Made by a program: the position numbers and the translations under genes. This document shows positions 24,401 to 36,006 of a DNA stretch of 64,000 nt, one piece after another. The stretch's first letter is position 1. Each line of letters opens with the position of its first letter. The stretch is from Sanghuangporus weigelae (Eukaryota; Basidiomycota; Agaricomycetes; Hymenochaetales; Hymenochaetaceae), in the NCBI GenBank assembly GCA_033182465.1, contig CP137322.1, forward strand, positions 930,001-994,000, written 5' to 3'. Under the pieces are notes generated by a model. It saw nothing but the letters and a program-made list of their open reading frames with translations. It was not told where the DNA came from and did no database searches.

Positions 24401-25470
24401 GCAACCAGCCTTCTTGGACCAGTTAGCACTCCTCAGCAGACTCAAAATGCGCAAATCGCAACTTGTCTGTACCATTGCGCTTCACGGCTTGGTACCCTAG
24501 AAGGCGAATACCCTGAGTCTGTCATTGCGATCCTTCAACCGTCTATCAGGGTACAATCTTAATTCTCTTTGTCACTTACGTACGTTGCTTATATTGCGTC
24601 CGAAGGAAATCCGCCGTGTATTCGATAGTATCGTGGACCCTCTATTAAGCGCTATTAAAAGGGAGCTAAGCGCAAAAGTAGCAAAGCTACACAAGCTTGA
24701 CTTGGGAGCACCAGACGCTTCCTCGGGGATGGGCGGCCCGAGCACGTATATGAAGGACTTGGTCGAAAAGTTGAACTTTGTCAAGTCGGAAGTGCTTGCC
24801 AAATTCAATGTGGATGTCTCTCGCGAATGGTACGTCTATATGATTGCTCTTTAAGGGAGGCTATAAAGGCTGACCGACGCGTTGCCCAAGGGTGATTGCT
24901 ATTGTGAGAAACGTGGTACACTCATTCGTTCTGAACGCATCGATAGCAAAGCCTCTCGGAGAGGGCGGAAAGTTGCAGCTAACAAGCGATATGACTGAGC
25001 TGGAATTCGCTCTGAGCGCTTTTCTCGCGGAAGGAGGCTCACAGAGTAAACGCGGAGCCAGGTTAGACGTCATTGGAGAAGACTATCGCGCTTTGCGTGC
25101 AATGCGGTTTGTCCTTGTCTTTATGCCAAATCGCGATTGTTTCTCACATAGATGACGCTATAGCCCACTACTTTTCCTGGAAACCAATATGCTATCCTCT
25201 CCCACCCAGACCGCCGGTCTGCCGCCGCTGATTGTTCTGCATCATATACTTGTGCGTTCGCCGCTTCCACTACCTCATGCACTGCATGGGTGGAGCGAGG
25301 CAGAGTATGCACGCTGGGTGGAGGAGCACACAGAGGAGGAAGCACTAACCCTCGTCGATGGTGTATTGACACACTGGGAAAAGGTGAACGAAGCACCAAA
25401 AGATGAGACATCAAGGGATTTTGTCGACTTGGCTCGTGCAGTCTTAGTTAACGCAATACAACGTCGCTAG
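21488..25470 (+). CDS. COG5: Conserved oligomeric Golgi complex subunit 5
   Basis: A many-exon gene of roughly 880 residues. Family landmarks in order are DPLYDAFSGPDFDANEYANA near the start, LLVQAAGVGALEEKLRTVKS, DALRRTARFVVLARRLDGQM, VEIPLRSIHAVASHLPAIES, PQFSAALWSRLEALIGELAD, LSSGYPRLLRLFHELFAKIA, PLGEGGKLQLTSDMTELEFA, DYRALRAMRPLLFLETNML and the C-terminal PLPHALHGWSEAEYARWVEE. Spacing and order match COG5 in animals and fungi. It belongs to the lobe B half of the COG vesicle tether, which guides retrograde traffic within the Golgi and supports glycosylation enzymes; it acts on the cytosolic face of Golgi membranes. The proposed first coding exon (ATG CCA G, 21488-21494) is only seven bases and is the weakest part. 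An alternative start inside exon 2 would remove one or two residues only. Confidence 0.9.
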
Positions 25471-25815
25471 GTTCCAATTTGATCCCTCGATGAAGCTGAG
25501 AATAGTAAAGTCGTAGCCTATTGTACATGCAAAGTTCCGCGAATCGGACAAAGCGAAAGGTCGCCGGTACATCGCAGAATCAAAATCCCTGGATTCCGAG
25601 AACAAGACCGTTGCTGTGACGCGTAGACTTCATCTTTAATCATGATTATAGAAGATTCAAAGATGATGGTTGCTGTAGCATGTACCAAGTATAGCGCAGA
25701 TTATAACCTATATCTGACGCTTGGAGTGCAATCCCCCTCCGTCGACCTCAGAAACATATCGATTTACTGAAGTTTCCAATCGCCTCTACTCTTTTCAAGC
25801 TTCGGAGCGTACAAC
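25471..25815. other. Gap between COG5 and the first seven-helix gene
   Basis: About 345 bases containing the 3' region of COG5 and the promoter of the next gene. It marks the boundary between the housekeeping block and the duplicated membrane-gene cluster. Nothing coding seen. Confidence 0.4.
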
Positions 25816-27360
25816 ATGCTGAGCCAGTATAGTGTGACATCAGTAGCTCCTGTGATCGATCTTGGCCCTGATAAGGATATTATACTTGGCTTCTATTTTG
25901 CTTTCCTGATCATTGGAGGGAATGTGGGCTTACCTCTTCTGATCACTACTCTGTTGGTAACGAAGACGGTTAATCGACGCCATCCAACATTGATAAATTT
26001 CCTGATTTCGTGGACGGTATATGGTAGTACATGCTTAATACTGTGAGTCCCATTGAACTTAGATCAAGCGGTATGCATTTCATTTCGGGCAGATTGTACG
26101 CTGGCGAACAAGGACAGGAGGCCCCGAGATTCGATATTTGCCTCGCACAAGCGTCATTGTTTTATGGAAGCATCTCTGGGTGAGTTTTTATATATTCGTT
26201 AAAGTGTCTTGAGGATACCATTTTTCAAATAGAGGAGCTGTCGCGACGCTTTGTCTTGTTTTACAGGTAGGTAGCAATGAATTCCTTGTCGATATCTGGA
26301 AAGTCCTGAGCGTCGCCGTCGGAACGATACGTAGCTTTGGCTCGACATCAAAAGCCGAAAGAAACTCGGTAATCCCCGTTTGATGATCGGACTAGTGCGC
26401 GAGTATTTTTGGTGTTCTGAGCTCCGCTAAGTTCTATTCGATTTTCAAGCTTTTAATTGCTCCTTGGGCCTTTTTCTCGTTCTTTGCCATACTTGCTTTG
26501 GTGGTGAGTTGCACGTTTTGCAAGGCCAACCAGAGGAAATTAACGGCACAAATTATAGGTCGGCATAAGGGAACCTTCACTCGTGACAAGAAAATGGGTC
26601 TTCTACTGCACCGTATCATCTAATTACATGTATGTGATCTTCGTCTATGTGCGAGTTACTCTTCATGTGAAGTATTAGAGTATTCTCTGCCAGCGCAGTC
26701 GGTCTAGTTGTGATGGCACTTGTTCTCGTATTTCAAGGTAGCGAATACTCTTTTTTTCTTCCACTCTAGATTCGACTGAGAGAGTAATATAGGTTGGATT
26801 CATCACTTCCTTTACAAACGCGGAAGGGCAAGAGCCGTGGACCAGTCGACCTTTCGTTTATACATCAGAGTATCCATATTCACTTTCTTCGCAGTTCTTT
26901 TCTTTATGTAAGTAAGCAATCAGCTCCTTGTGAGGCTTTTTGACTGGCCGTATGTATGATGATGCAGAGTCGACATCGTGACTGTATTCGTGCCGACACA
27001 CCCAGCAGTGTATATCATCTTTTCACTAGGTGGGTGCTCTTTACCTTATAAATTCAACACTAACAAGCCGTTGATTTGCATAGTGCCTCTCAGTATCTTT
27101 TTGGGATTTGGGATCCACAAGGTTCGTAAAAATGTTTGATCTATAAATTTGCGTTGCCAACTTACATGCCAATTTCAAAGGAAAATTTTCGCATATGGTT
27201 CAGGATTCCGAGGTGGCGAGACAGACGAGCCAGCTCAAGACGTTTTGCATTGAATATCTCGCGCAGCAAATTCGCAGACCCGTCCACCGTGACAGACAAA
27301 GCTGATACAAACAAGCCTCTTCCCCCTGTTCCCCATTTCCATAATGATATTCATGTATGA
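25816..27360 (+). CDS. Seven-helix membrane protein, copy A of a local family
   Basis: Member of a five-copy family in this window, built from about ten short exons. Transmembrane segment 1 reads ILGFYFAFLIIGGNVGLPLL. Then comes the family motif ...RRHPTLINFLISWTVYGSTC, LYAGEQGQEAPRFDICLAQA, the loop VTRKWVFYCTV, segments VGLVVMALVLVFQ and TFFAVLFFMV, and VPLSIFLGFGIHK. The last exon begins at 27181 (ENFRIWF) and ends with the tail motif KPLPPVPHFHNDIHV. Family members show seven hydrophobic segments and a cytoplasmic tail with KPLPPxP-like prolines, as in a receptor-like protein, but I know of no function and no ligand. This copy is the most diverged of the five. Its last exon is partly duplicated downstream. 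Confidence 0.7.
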
Positions 27361-27575
27361 TAAAACCCGAGTCATCGACCGCGGAAATCGTACAGCTCCG
27401 TGTGACTCCTCTATGACTCGGTAGCACACGAGGCAGCTCAAAGCATAGAATGTCGAATGCTTCGCGTAGCAGAACGACAAACACGGCCATTGCAACAATA
27501 AAGGCTGATACAAACAAGTCTCTTCCTCCTCTGCCCCGTTTCCAAAATGATATTCATGTATGATAAAGCCCGAGC
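27220..27575 (+). repeat. Direct duplication of the terminal exon of copy A
   Basis: 27220-27372 and 27423-27575 are related direct copies with an offset of about 203 bases, ending with the shared words GCTGATACAAACAAG, AATGATATTCATGTATGATAA and CCCGAG. The second copy still encodes a tail in the matching frame (KADTNKSLPPLPRFQNDIHV, then stop at 27561-27563). It lacks the first ~13 codons of the original exon, and the nearest AG acceptor would join in a different phase, so use as an alternative last exon is not evident. Confidence 0.7.
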
Positions 27576-28293
27576 TATCAGCTATCCGATTCTCTTTCCG
27601 ATGGATGAATGACCATGTAATGAAATAGACTTCAAATTATCGAGGCTACGCAGCTGAACGATCGGGATAAAATTACTTCTTCGAAGATAAGTAAGCGTTC
27701 ATTAAGACCAGTCACTCGAAAATACTACAATCTCGGATCTCAAGCCTCGTAGAAAGAAACGGGTGTTGATACTTGACCTTTGGAGCACTGTTACTCGTTT
27801 GTAGTAAAGTGTATATAGAGAAGATCTTTGGACATCGTAAAAAGGTTTTCTCTTCCGATTTGGCTAGTGCGTGGGAAAATTGGTGTGATGGCTTGATCGC
27901 GATCTTCAACAAAAAACGGTCATCACGAACGAGCTACTGTATGTTTTTTAATCTTCGGCGTCGCATTTTCATCATGCACAGGATGTTGAGGAGCTACGGC
28001 TTCTCTACACCTTGATGCTTTCATGGCAGTTTCCATGTGAGCCTTGTGTCTCGGAGTGCACGCTTACGATGCATGCATCATGGTTAATGATGGGATGGTT
28101 GCATCACATCTCCGGTTGCTCGTAGTTAGACGATATCTCCGTGCTTGTAATAATGATCTTAAGAGGCACCTTTTAGCATGAACTCTCGCTCTTTGTCCTT
28201 CGCCATCCTATGTCTCTCGTAGGGGCGTACTATTAGAGTGTTTTTACGTTCTTGCAGCGCAGAGCACCTTGACACGGCGAACCTACTTTTGTC
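27576..28293. other. Gap between seven-helix copies A and B
   Basis: About 720 bases. A small frame at 27773-28015 has no recognisable features. CACTCGCGCTAG-type motifs or repeats were not found. It may include remnants of an older copy, but nothing can be aligned by eye. Confidence 0.3.
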
Positions 28294-29862
28294 ATGACGG
28301 CCGGTCTGCCTTCGTTCTACTTTCCTCTCCGTGATGGCGTCAAATATCTACGTGCGTACCTTACTACTCGCGGTGCATTAAATGCTCTTGACACTTATAG
28401 ATTGATATCGTTCATCAGAGTCTACTCACACGACGCCCTCTGCGCAGAATCCTCCTTTGAGTGCTCTAGTATTCTTCTTTACTCTGCAAATTCTTGGTGG
28501 ACACATCGGCATTCCAATGATTCTCGTCACGCTCCACGTTAAAAGAGTCAAGAGGCACGCGATGCTCAAGAATTTCCTTATCACCTGGATCATATACTCC
28601 ACTTCGTTCTGCATACTGTAAATGTTAATCGCTCTTGCTCTGGACGTTTTTTTTTCAGTGCGTCGCGTTTTAGATTATACCTGGGGAAACAGTTTGGCCA
28701 CGAACCTAGTACAGGTCTCTGCACAGCACAGGCTTCTTTGATTTACGGCACTGCCGTTTTGTATGTCTGTCATAGGGATCTTGTATTCGCAAGTTCTGAT
28801 TAGGCTGACCAGAACGCCAACTGCTGGGCTTTGCTTTGTTCTATATGCAAGTAGACGTGTTCAAATTCGGGAAACGACTCACATCTAGATTTCTTCTAGC
28901 TTTGGTTTGTGCTGCGTGATTTGACTCAGCCGGAATCTGGCCATTCGCTACGCGATTACTCGGTATGTATTAAAAGCCCTTGTTTGCTGAAGAAACTACA
29001 CTGAGACCATGTTGTACAGTTGATTATCGCCCCATATATTGTTTTCTTTATGTTCATTCTTTTTACAGCGTTGGTGAGTAAGATTTTGCAAGTCCGCTAC
29101 GAGTAGCGCGCTTACGATGCATTCCTCAAGTATGGGTCATTCAATCCGGAACTGATTTCAAGATCACGCTATGGATTTTACTGCACTTTGGACTCCGGAG
29201 TTGTGTGCGTCTGGATGCTCATACATCGAGGTCCTACTGATGGTCAGTATTCAGAAATGTGGTACCAGCTGCAGCTGCTCTTCTGTTGCTCTTGGTGATT
29301 TTATTTGAAGGAAAGCCACACACCATGTCGTGACAATTTATTTACTGACAGACAAATAGGACTGGTGGTGCTTAAATTGTACCGTATGCGGAAATCATAC
29401 CGTACTATGAACTCAAGTGGCGGCGCTCCAACAAATCTTATCATACGAGTCGGAGTCTTCAGTATCTACTCATTTTTGGCTATTATGTGAGTTTATGGTT
29501 CCTGCGTTCTTTCTGAATCAGATGTTGAAGCACCATTTGCAGCGGGAGCATCGCTTTCTGGGCAGAAACGGGCACAGAACTGCCGTATATCATCCAAGCC
29601 TCTCGTGAGTATCACAGCCCGCATCATCCCTTGCCTGTTTATCATCCGCATATTTCGTGTTGTAGTCCCGACAGCAGCTTTCATTATATCCGGTACACAG
29701 AGGGTGCGTCATACTTATGTTACTTCCACATACTATACTTTTAATCACCCAATACATCAGGATCTACTCGAAGCTTGGGGCATGAATCGATTTTTTTGTT
29801 TTTCTTGGCGAAAGCCGAATATGGCTGAAATGGTCGAGGTATCCCGGGCGGGCCATTTCTAA
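28294..29862 (+). CDS. Seven-helix membrane protein, copy B
   Basis: Starts MTAGLPSFYFPLRDGVKY, closely matching copy C at 36.0 kb (LPSFYFPLRE). Exon 2 carries LSALVFFFTLQILGGHIGIP and KRHAMLKNFLITWIIYSTSF. Later blocks are RLYLGKQFGHEPSTGLCTAQ, ASLIYGTAV, LIIAPYIVFFMFILFTAL, SRSRYGFYCTLDSGVV, AAALLLLLVILFEG, LIIRVGVFSIYSFLAIM, AFWAETGTELPYIIQAS and VPTAAFIISGTQR, with a short tail DLLEAWGMNRFFCFSWRKPN. About ten exons with introns of 50-70 bases at the same places as the other copies. Seven hydrophobic segments are expected in the plasma or an internal membrane; function unknown. The tail ends at 29862 without the proline motif of copy A. Confidence 0.7.
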
Positions 29863-30950
29863 GTCGATAAAAAATGTAGTGACGACTTCAATCTCATGAG
29901 AAGAAACTGTAGCGTTATGTTCTGTTCTACTGTATATATAAAGAACTAGATGTCATTCGCATGTATTTTTATTGAGTCGTCTATTTAGAACTCAAGAACA
30001 AGTTAGATGTTTGTGACCGAGTTTCTGGACTCGAGCTCTTCCGATCGTGGGAGTTGCTGACGAAGAGCAAGATATCGGCTCGCCCAATCGGTAAGATGAA
30101 TAATGTTGGAACGAAGTTGCGGAAGGGATCAATCTGCTCGCTACTTGGAGGTAGCATGATGAACATCTGTTCTTGTTTATGCTATGATCTGGGGGTGATA
30201 GTTGCTCATCATTCTGTTTGGGAAATCCTTTGATTTCTTGTTGTAATCTACGTTATTCTATATGAAAGAAGGGCAACTTTGGACTATACACCCACGCGCG
30301 CTAGTGGGTAAGTGAGGCAGAATACGTGCATCTGGCTAAGGAACATGGGAGGAGAGAGACCCCAATTCGAGAAACCCGAGTATGATCAAGGACAGGAGCC
30401 TGTCTACTTGTCTTGCATGATTCTGACGAAAGCAATACAACGTCTCTAGCTGTTGCCTCGAGTCGCCATCTTTGAACGTAGCGTTGAACTTAAAAGTGAG
30501 TCTGTACTATATCTTCCGTTATTGAAATACCTGCAGAATCAAACAAGATAGAAGCACCAATCTGGAGCATAAGAACAAGCCTCAAGGTCGACGTTGCTAT
30601 CATAAGAGCCCGATCTATGATGATCGTTACCACAGACGTCAAGTTGAGTGATGCGTGAAATAGCGTCTTTGTTATCTGGCCCAAGCTTCGCTGCATTTCG
30701 TCCTGTCAATTGTTGCCATCTATCTGGCTGGCTCTCGTATCAGGATGTAGGTCATTTTATACTTGATTTGAACACTCGTGTAATTCTACTTATCCATTTC
30801 GGGTTCAGAAGATCGTCTCGCTGTCTCTCAAGATGCCGATACGCTCTTTTCGGTCCCTTGAAACTGCGACAACAACATTTGATGAATTCTGTGTTGTCGC
30901 GGTGTTCGCATACTTCCGAAGGAGGAGAGTACTTATAGTTTTTGTCAAGC
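29863..30950. other. Gap before the DUF6533 gene
   Basis: About 1.1 kb. A short minus-strand frame near 30500-30696 (SLNLTSVVTIIIDRALMIAT) looks hydrophobic and exon-like but has no neighbouring exons that I can join, so it may be a relic of a membrane-protein gene. Otherwise nothing is recognised. Confidence 0.3.
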
Positions 30951-32586
30951 ATGAATCAATTCCGTCACCCCCTCGTTGTGCGTATGCCTAACCTCATACA
31001 GGACTCGTCCCAGCTCACTGCAGCAGATCTGCAACATCTGCGATATACTGCTGTGAGTTTCTTTCACTTGTTTTTATATCCGGTCTGAATCTCAACTTCC
31101 TGAATACAGTACGTTGATGGTAGGGACCGTGCGGTTCAATGAGGTAGATGAGAAATTGACTAATTTGTTCCACATCGACAGTTGCGACCTTCACAATACT
31201 GGTGAGCACAAATCCATTGGAATTTTCAAAAGCATCTGACACGGTTCATCAGATTTATGATTACTTGATCACTTGCGAGCGAGAGACACAGCTTGTGTGG
31301 CCTATGTCATGGAAATCACCAGTGAAGATTTTGTTTTTATTGACTCGATACATGCCGTTCTTCGACATGACCATCAACATATGGCGTAAGTCAGCTCTGC
31401 ATAATTCAAAATGCTTCATTTGACTTCCATCAAATTAGATCACTTCAAACCTGGCATGTCGATTGCTGATTGTAGTTTCGCATACAAGTCTATGGGCTGT
31501 AAGTAGCGTTCCCTGGGACCACTTTTGGCTCTAAGTCTAAGCTACTTGCTGTGCAGGGGCTATTATATCTGGATTCGTTGTCGCAGAAAGTAAACATGAT
31601 GTATAAGTTCAAAACATAGATGCTGACAATTGCTCATCAGTCATTCTATGCTTACGAACATGGGCAGTCTGGGGTAGATCACGAGTAGTGGCTATAGGAC
31701 TTTTTGTGTGGTGCATCGTGTTGTTGGTAGCTAGCTTGATAATCAATGGTATATTCCTGGAGACTCTCGGCTGTAAGTGTCCAACTCTATTCATGCTAAA
31801 TGCGTTGTTAAGAATCCGTGCTATAGTTTCATCCATGCCAGACCACATTTCTGGGTGCTTTGTGAAGAGTGGAAGCCCGATTATTGCTGTTGACTGGGTC
31901 TTGATCACAGTTTTTGAAGCGGGTGTGTCAATCCCTTTCATCTAACATAGAAATCGTACCTCATATATTCTAGGTACATTGGTGCTGATGCTTATCAAAG
32001 CATTTCAGAACTGTGAGTACTGGCTTCATGACTATACTGTAGCGATTGATCCGAAGAGGATTGCAAAAGATCAAATGCACGGTCAATCGCGTCTCTATAC
32101 CATTGTCTATCGGGATGGTAGGTGCAATCAAGTTTTCGATTTGGATATGTTGTACTGACAGCATCGACTTTCCAGGAACCGTTTTCTATGTGTATCTATT
32201 TGGTTCGTGGTGTTGCTTTACAAGCGTAAATTACATTTTCTAATCAAATCATTCAGCTTTATCAGCTATGAATGTTTCCGTCATAGTGACATTGCCAGTG
32301 AGTTTCTTGCATTTACTATCTCTTGTAATCACCGTATTAATTGACGAAAAAAAAAGACGGATCTCGCTCTCATTCTTACAAAGTGAGAATATTTGCATCG
32401 AGATCCATTCGATAAAGAAAGCTAACATGCAATAGTTTGGAACGTGTTATCCATGCCATTCTCACATCTAGGATTATCATGAACCTTCGTGGCCTGGTCT
32501 TCGACTCTTCGGACGAAGTTAATGGTGCAGAGGTGATTTCTCATCCTATCAGATTTCGTGACCGATCTGGAGAGGGATCGTGTTAG
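30951..32586 (+). CDS. DUF6533-type seven-helix membrane protein
   Basis: The N-terminal domain is spread over tiny exons: 30951-31052 ends ADLQHLRYTA, 31110-31119 gives YVD, 31181-31200 gives VATFTIL, and from 31252 it continues IYDYLITCERETQLVW. Together they rebuild the DUF6533 pattern (Y-x-x-VA...LL-YDYLLT...E...W), followed by SPVKILFLLTRYMPFFDMTI. Later exons give ILCLRTWAVWGRSRVVAIGL, LLVASLIINGIFLETLG, a WVLITVFEAGTLVLMLIKAF segment, and a C-terminus LTSRIIMNLRGLVFDSSDEV. DUF6533 proteins are abundant in Agaricomycetes, have seven predicted helices and no established function; a receptor-like role is often guessed. The gene is in the same direction as the neighbouring seven-helix genes but belongs to a different family. 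An internal ATG (MPNLIQD) is an alternative start. Confidence 0.72.
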
Positions 32587-32961
32587 TCCGGACTTCCTGT
32601 ATCGAATTGTATGTCTACTAGCCTCTCCACTACCATGAGATTCGTTTCGTGCATTCAGAAATAATACTCGAGATCGACTGGATACTTCTGAATATGTGTC
32701 AAATTCGCAGTTGATTCGAACAAGTCACATCCTCCTTGAGATATAATTAATGTTGCCGAGTTGCATAAATCGATGCATACATCATGAAGTGAATACACGT
32801 AAAACAGTTCGGTTTACTTGGGGAGCTCGGCATTGAGACCGAGAAACACAAGAAAACTCCACACACAACTGGACAGAAATCCGATTGCCCATTTATGAAG
32901 CATATATTCGACTCTCGTTGAATATTGTCTCCCAAACTCGCAGGTCACGATAAGCTTATAG
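32587..32961. other. Convergent 3' region
   Basis: About 375 bases between the stop of the DUF6533 gene (+) and the stop of the MFS gene (-). No further exon seen. Confidence 0.35.
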
Positions 32962-35305
32962 TCAAAGAGCAGCCTTGCCCGCCGTCTATATTCAAAGCCA
33001 GTTACTCCTCAAATTTGAGTCATACATATAGTTTGCAACTTACCTCGATCGGAAGAAACACAGTAAGAAGGGCCGCTACCATAAACAAAGAAGCAGACAC
33101 GAAAACCGGCCTATAGACCGGGGAATAAGCAACACTGTCAGTAACTATCATGCTGGACACACAGATCAGAACGTACGCATTTGCTCCGATACTAGATGAT
33201 CCACCATCACGGCTTGTCGTAATTATCTTGATGACAGGCGCAAGAAGGCCTGTTATGCGATTGAAGGCAGAACACAAAGCATCTCCTGTGCCCCTATGAG
33301 GGGTAGGGAACACTTCAGGCGTGTATGCATAGAGAACGCCATACATCTGTTTACCCGGAATAAATGAACAATATGATGCGAGAGGCTGACCAAATTGCTT
33401 ACCGCATTTCTGTAAAATATTCTCAGCGTCGCATCAAGTACGGAGAAGAAAACTTTACGGGTGTACTCACTGTGTGAATGAAGCGGCACAGGAGAACCCA
33501 AGATCGGACGCTTCATCTGTAGCGGTCGTAAAGAGGAAAAGAAAAAGGCCCGTCAATATTGTGGACAGTGCAAGTGCCATTTTTCTGCCTCCGATGGTAA
33601 ACTTTCCGGATTTTCTTGTCCAGTCGACCAAAATACACGCAACAATCGAACCTGGAACTCCACAAATGGATGTGATACTATAATCACGGTAAGTTTGGTT
33701 TGTCGAGCTTGAAGCGTGAAGTTTATCCGCAAGATATAGAGGAAGAAAGCCGTTATATAACGGATACGCGAGTCCAATAGTACTGAAGAGAAAGCACCGT
33801 TCAATATCTAATATGGCGCGAACTAGTATCTACTCACCCCCAGATGAGAATAATCAGAGATGAGTTGATGAACAGCCTTTTCGTCGAGAATAGCGGACGC
33901 ACGTGCTCTCTGCAGAGAGGCATTCAGGAGAATGAATCCACGGAGCACATTGGAACTTACAGCGAAAAAACAGAAAAGGACTTCTTCAGTAAAGACGCCA
34001 CCGATCCATTTTCCGAGTAATCGGTGGCGCCTGGATTGGCAGCCTTGAGATTTTCTAACGTGAGCGTAATGTTACGCCCGTTGCGCTTTGCTATGTATTG
34101 TAACACATGGATCGCTTCTTCATCACGACCTGAGGCAGCAAGAAATTTGGACGACTCTTGGAGCTCGAATATAGCATATCGACAGAAGAACATTGCGAAC
34201 GTCAAGCAGCCCCTGTTTCGAAGAAAATAGTCCACGTATGACAAGTGTTTTGAAGGTTAAACAAGCTTACATTGTGTATCTATACGCAGGAGCGAAGAGC
34301 AAAGCGCTTGTTAGCGTAAAATTTTGTTTCCAACTGCTACACTCTTACAGGGAGTATCTCCACCCTTTATCCGATGGATAGTTTTCGACGAACACCCAAA
34401 CTATGAGCGAAGCAATAAGCTGGCCCACGGACCAGAAAGCCGATAGGAAGGTCAGAAGCCACTTTGACTGGTTCAGCAGAGCCAAATAGATGAATACGAG
34501 TGGTGACAGACCTGATGTGATTGTGGAATATGTTCTAGGAATAGAGCGCCTGTGGAGTTTTAGAGATAATTCTTGTTCGATACTGGAAAATTAGATACCA
34601 TCGACAGGCAGGCTGAGATCTCCTGAATAAGCAGTTTTTCCTGAGAGATGAATTCTCTGACACTCACTTTCCGCCGACACTAAACCCGATACATGCTACG
34701 AGAGAGCACAATGCAACAAAATTCAGAGCCCCTCCAGCAGCGATACCAAATACCCCCTTAGTTTTGAATGCAGTGAGTCGACTTCAAAGTAGATATATTT
34801 ACTATACGCACAGTCAAAAACAAAGTGATTTGCCATGAAGGCTTGCGCCCTATCACGTCCGCAAGGCTGCCGAAAAATGTTGCACCTGTGATGAGCCCCA
34901 CGTAAAGAGAGAGTGTGATATACTCGACCCTAGGTGGATCCAAGTCGGTTTGTACCTGCGGGAGAATTATAGCAACACCCTGTAACCATAAATCTTCATG
35001 TGTATCAGAAACGTGCTGCCTGAATACAATCATATGAGTCTTTCTTACTATCCGCCAGCCATCCAAAACCCGACAAAACAAAAAGCTCCCACTGATAACG
35101 TCCAAAGCCAACTTCATTCTGGAGACATTGATTGACTACAAAGCAGCTGAGCAGGATCAAATCGTCAAATGATAGGCCGGCACGCACTCAGATGACTTTT
35201 CGCCCGATACGCTGTGCCAACGCCATCAGTTTCAGATGCTGCAAGCTCGGAGTTATGCTTCGATTCACTGCGACTCTCTAAAGCCTGGTCATCGAGGCCT
35301 GTCAT
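32962..35305 (-). CDS. MFS transporter (SV2/sugar-porter-like), copy 1
   Basis: The start MTGLDDQALESRSESKHNSE opens a hydrophilic N-terminus. It is followed by VVNQCLQNEVGFGRYQWELF, VLSGFGWLADNLWLQGVAII, LPQVQTDLDPPRVEYITLSL and YVGLITGATFFGSLADVIGR. The last includes the G-x-L-A-D-x-x-G-R-K loop typical of the major facilitator superfamily between helices 2 and 3. Other blocks are FAMFFCRYAIFELQESSKFL, ASGRDEEAIHVLQYIAKRNG, MYGVLYAYTPEVFPTPHRGT and the final exon TAGKAAL-stop. Twelve helices are expected, with the central cytoplasmic loop at the ESSKFL...ENGSVAS stretch. The substrate is unknown; relatives carry sugars, organic ions or small acids. The join after SHLSA uses a 37-base intron, which is unusually short. 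Its close paralogue lies at 61.6 kb on the other strand. Confidence 0.82.
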
Positions 35306-35538
35306 TTTGTCAGTACTTGCATATGCTAATCAGGGGCGTTTTTGTAGATAGAAAATCGGACAAGATGGCGGGACTGACTTATACAGTAGAACAGACGTAC
35401 TTTTACAGATGCATACATTTCACTCGCACATATTAACCGCGAAGAAGATGTTCCAGCTGCATCATTAACTCGGTGTCCAAAGATATAGACACTGTGAAAG
35501 TACCAGAGCAGGTCGCTTAGTGCCTTCCTTTTCAGGCA

Positions 35539-35815
35539 TCACACTTTTGCTTCCGTTCCACTGGTGTGATAGATTGCCGCCCCCGTACTCCCAACCATCC
35601 AATCCAATGAGAGAATCGGAAATCCGGCCTTCTCGGTTCGAGGTCTCAACTCGGCGGTGATCTTGACAGAAGGCTCTGTGATGCATGGCCACACGGGCAG
35701 TGTACTTGTCTCCGCCGGATTGCAATTCCTGACGGGAGAGTTCTGATTGTTACGAGATCTGTTCTCGTATTCACTCTTTTGTATATCCGGAGGAGAGGCT
35801 CACCGTTGAAGTCAT
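35539..35815 (-). CDS. Doubtful small two-exon gene
   Basis: ATG ACT TCA ACG (35815 down) ends at a GTGAGC donor. After a ~60-base intron the frame NSPVRNCNPAETSTLPVWPC continues to ILSLDWMVGSTGAAIYHTSG and stops at 35539. About 70 residues with no recognisable domain. Splice sites look right, but the frame is short and has no known relative, so it may be chance. It lies between the start of MFS copy 1 and seven-helix copy C, which needs promoter space. Confidence 0.25.
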
Positions 35816-36006
35816 GATAGCGCAATTGACACAACTGCACGGCGTGAGAAGCTGTTGCATCAGGTTACTACGGTGCAAGATAAAGAAATGACTTGATCTA
35901 CCCATCCTTCATCCAAACGTACGCCTCTTCTTCCTCTAAGTCTTTCCTTTAACCTGTCGGTGCTGGTCACCCGTATCGGCAACTCTGCGAGGGGCCCTCT
36001 TCAGAC

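Noticed and set aside
30490-30696. Hydrophobic minus-strand frame as a separate gene
   Set aside because: A single short block with no joinable exons on either side.
35465-35725. Alternative frame of the small minus-strand gene (KYTARVAMHHRAFCQDHRRV)
   Set aside because: It needs a join in a phase that the visible donor and acceptor do not give. The other frame fits the splice sites, and even that one is doubtful.
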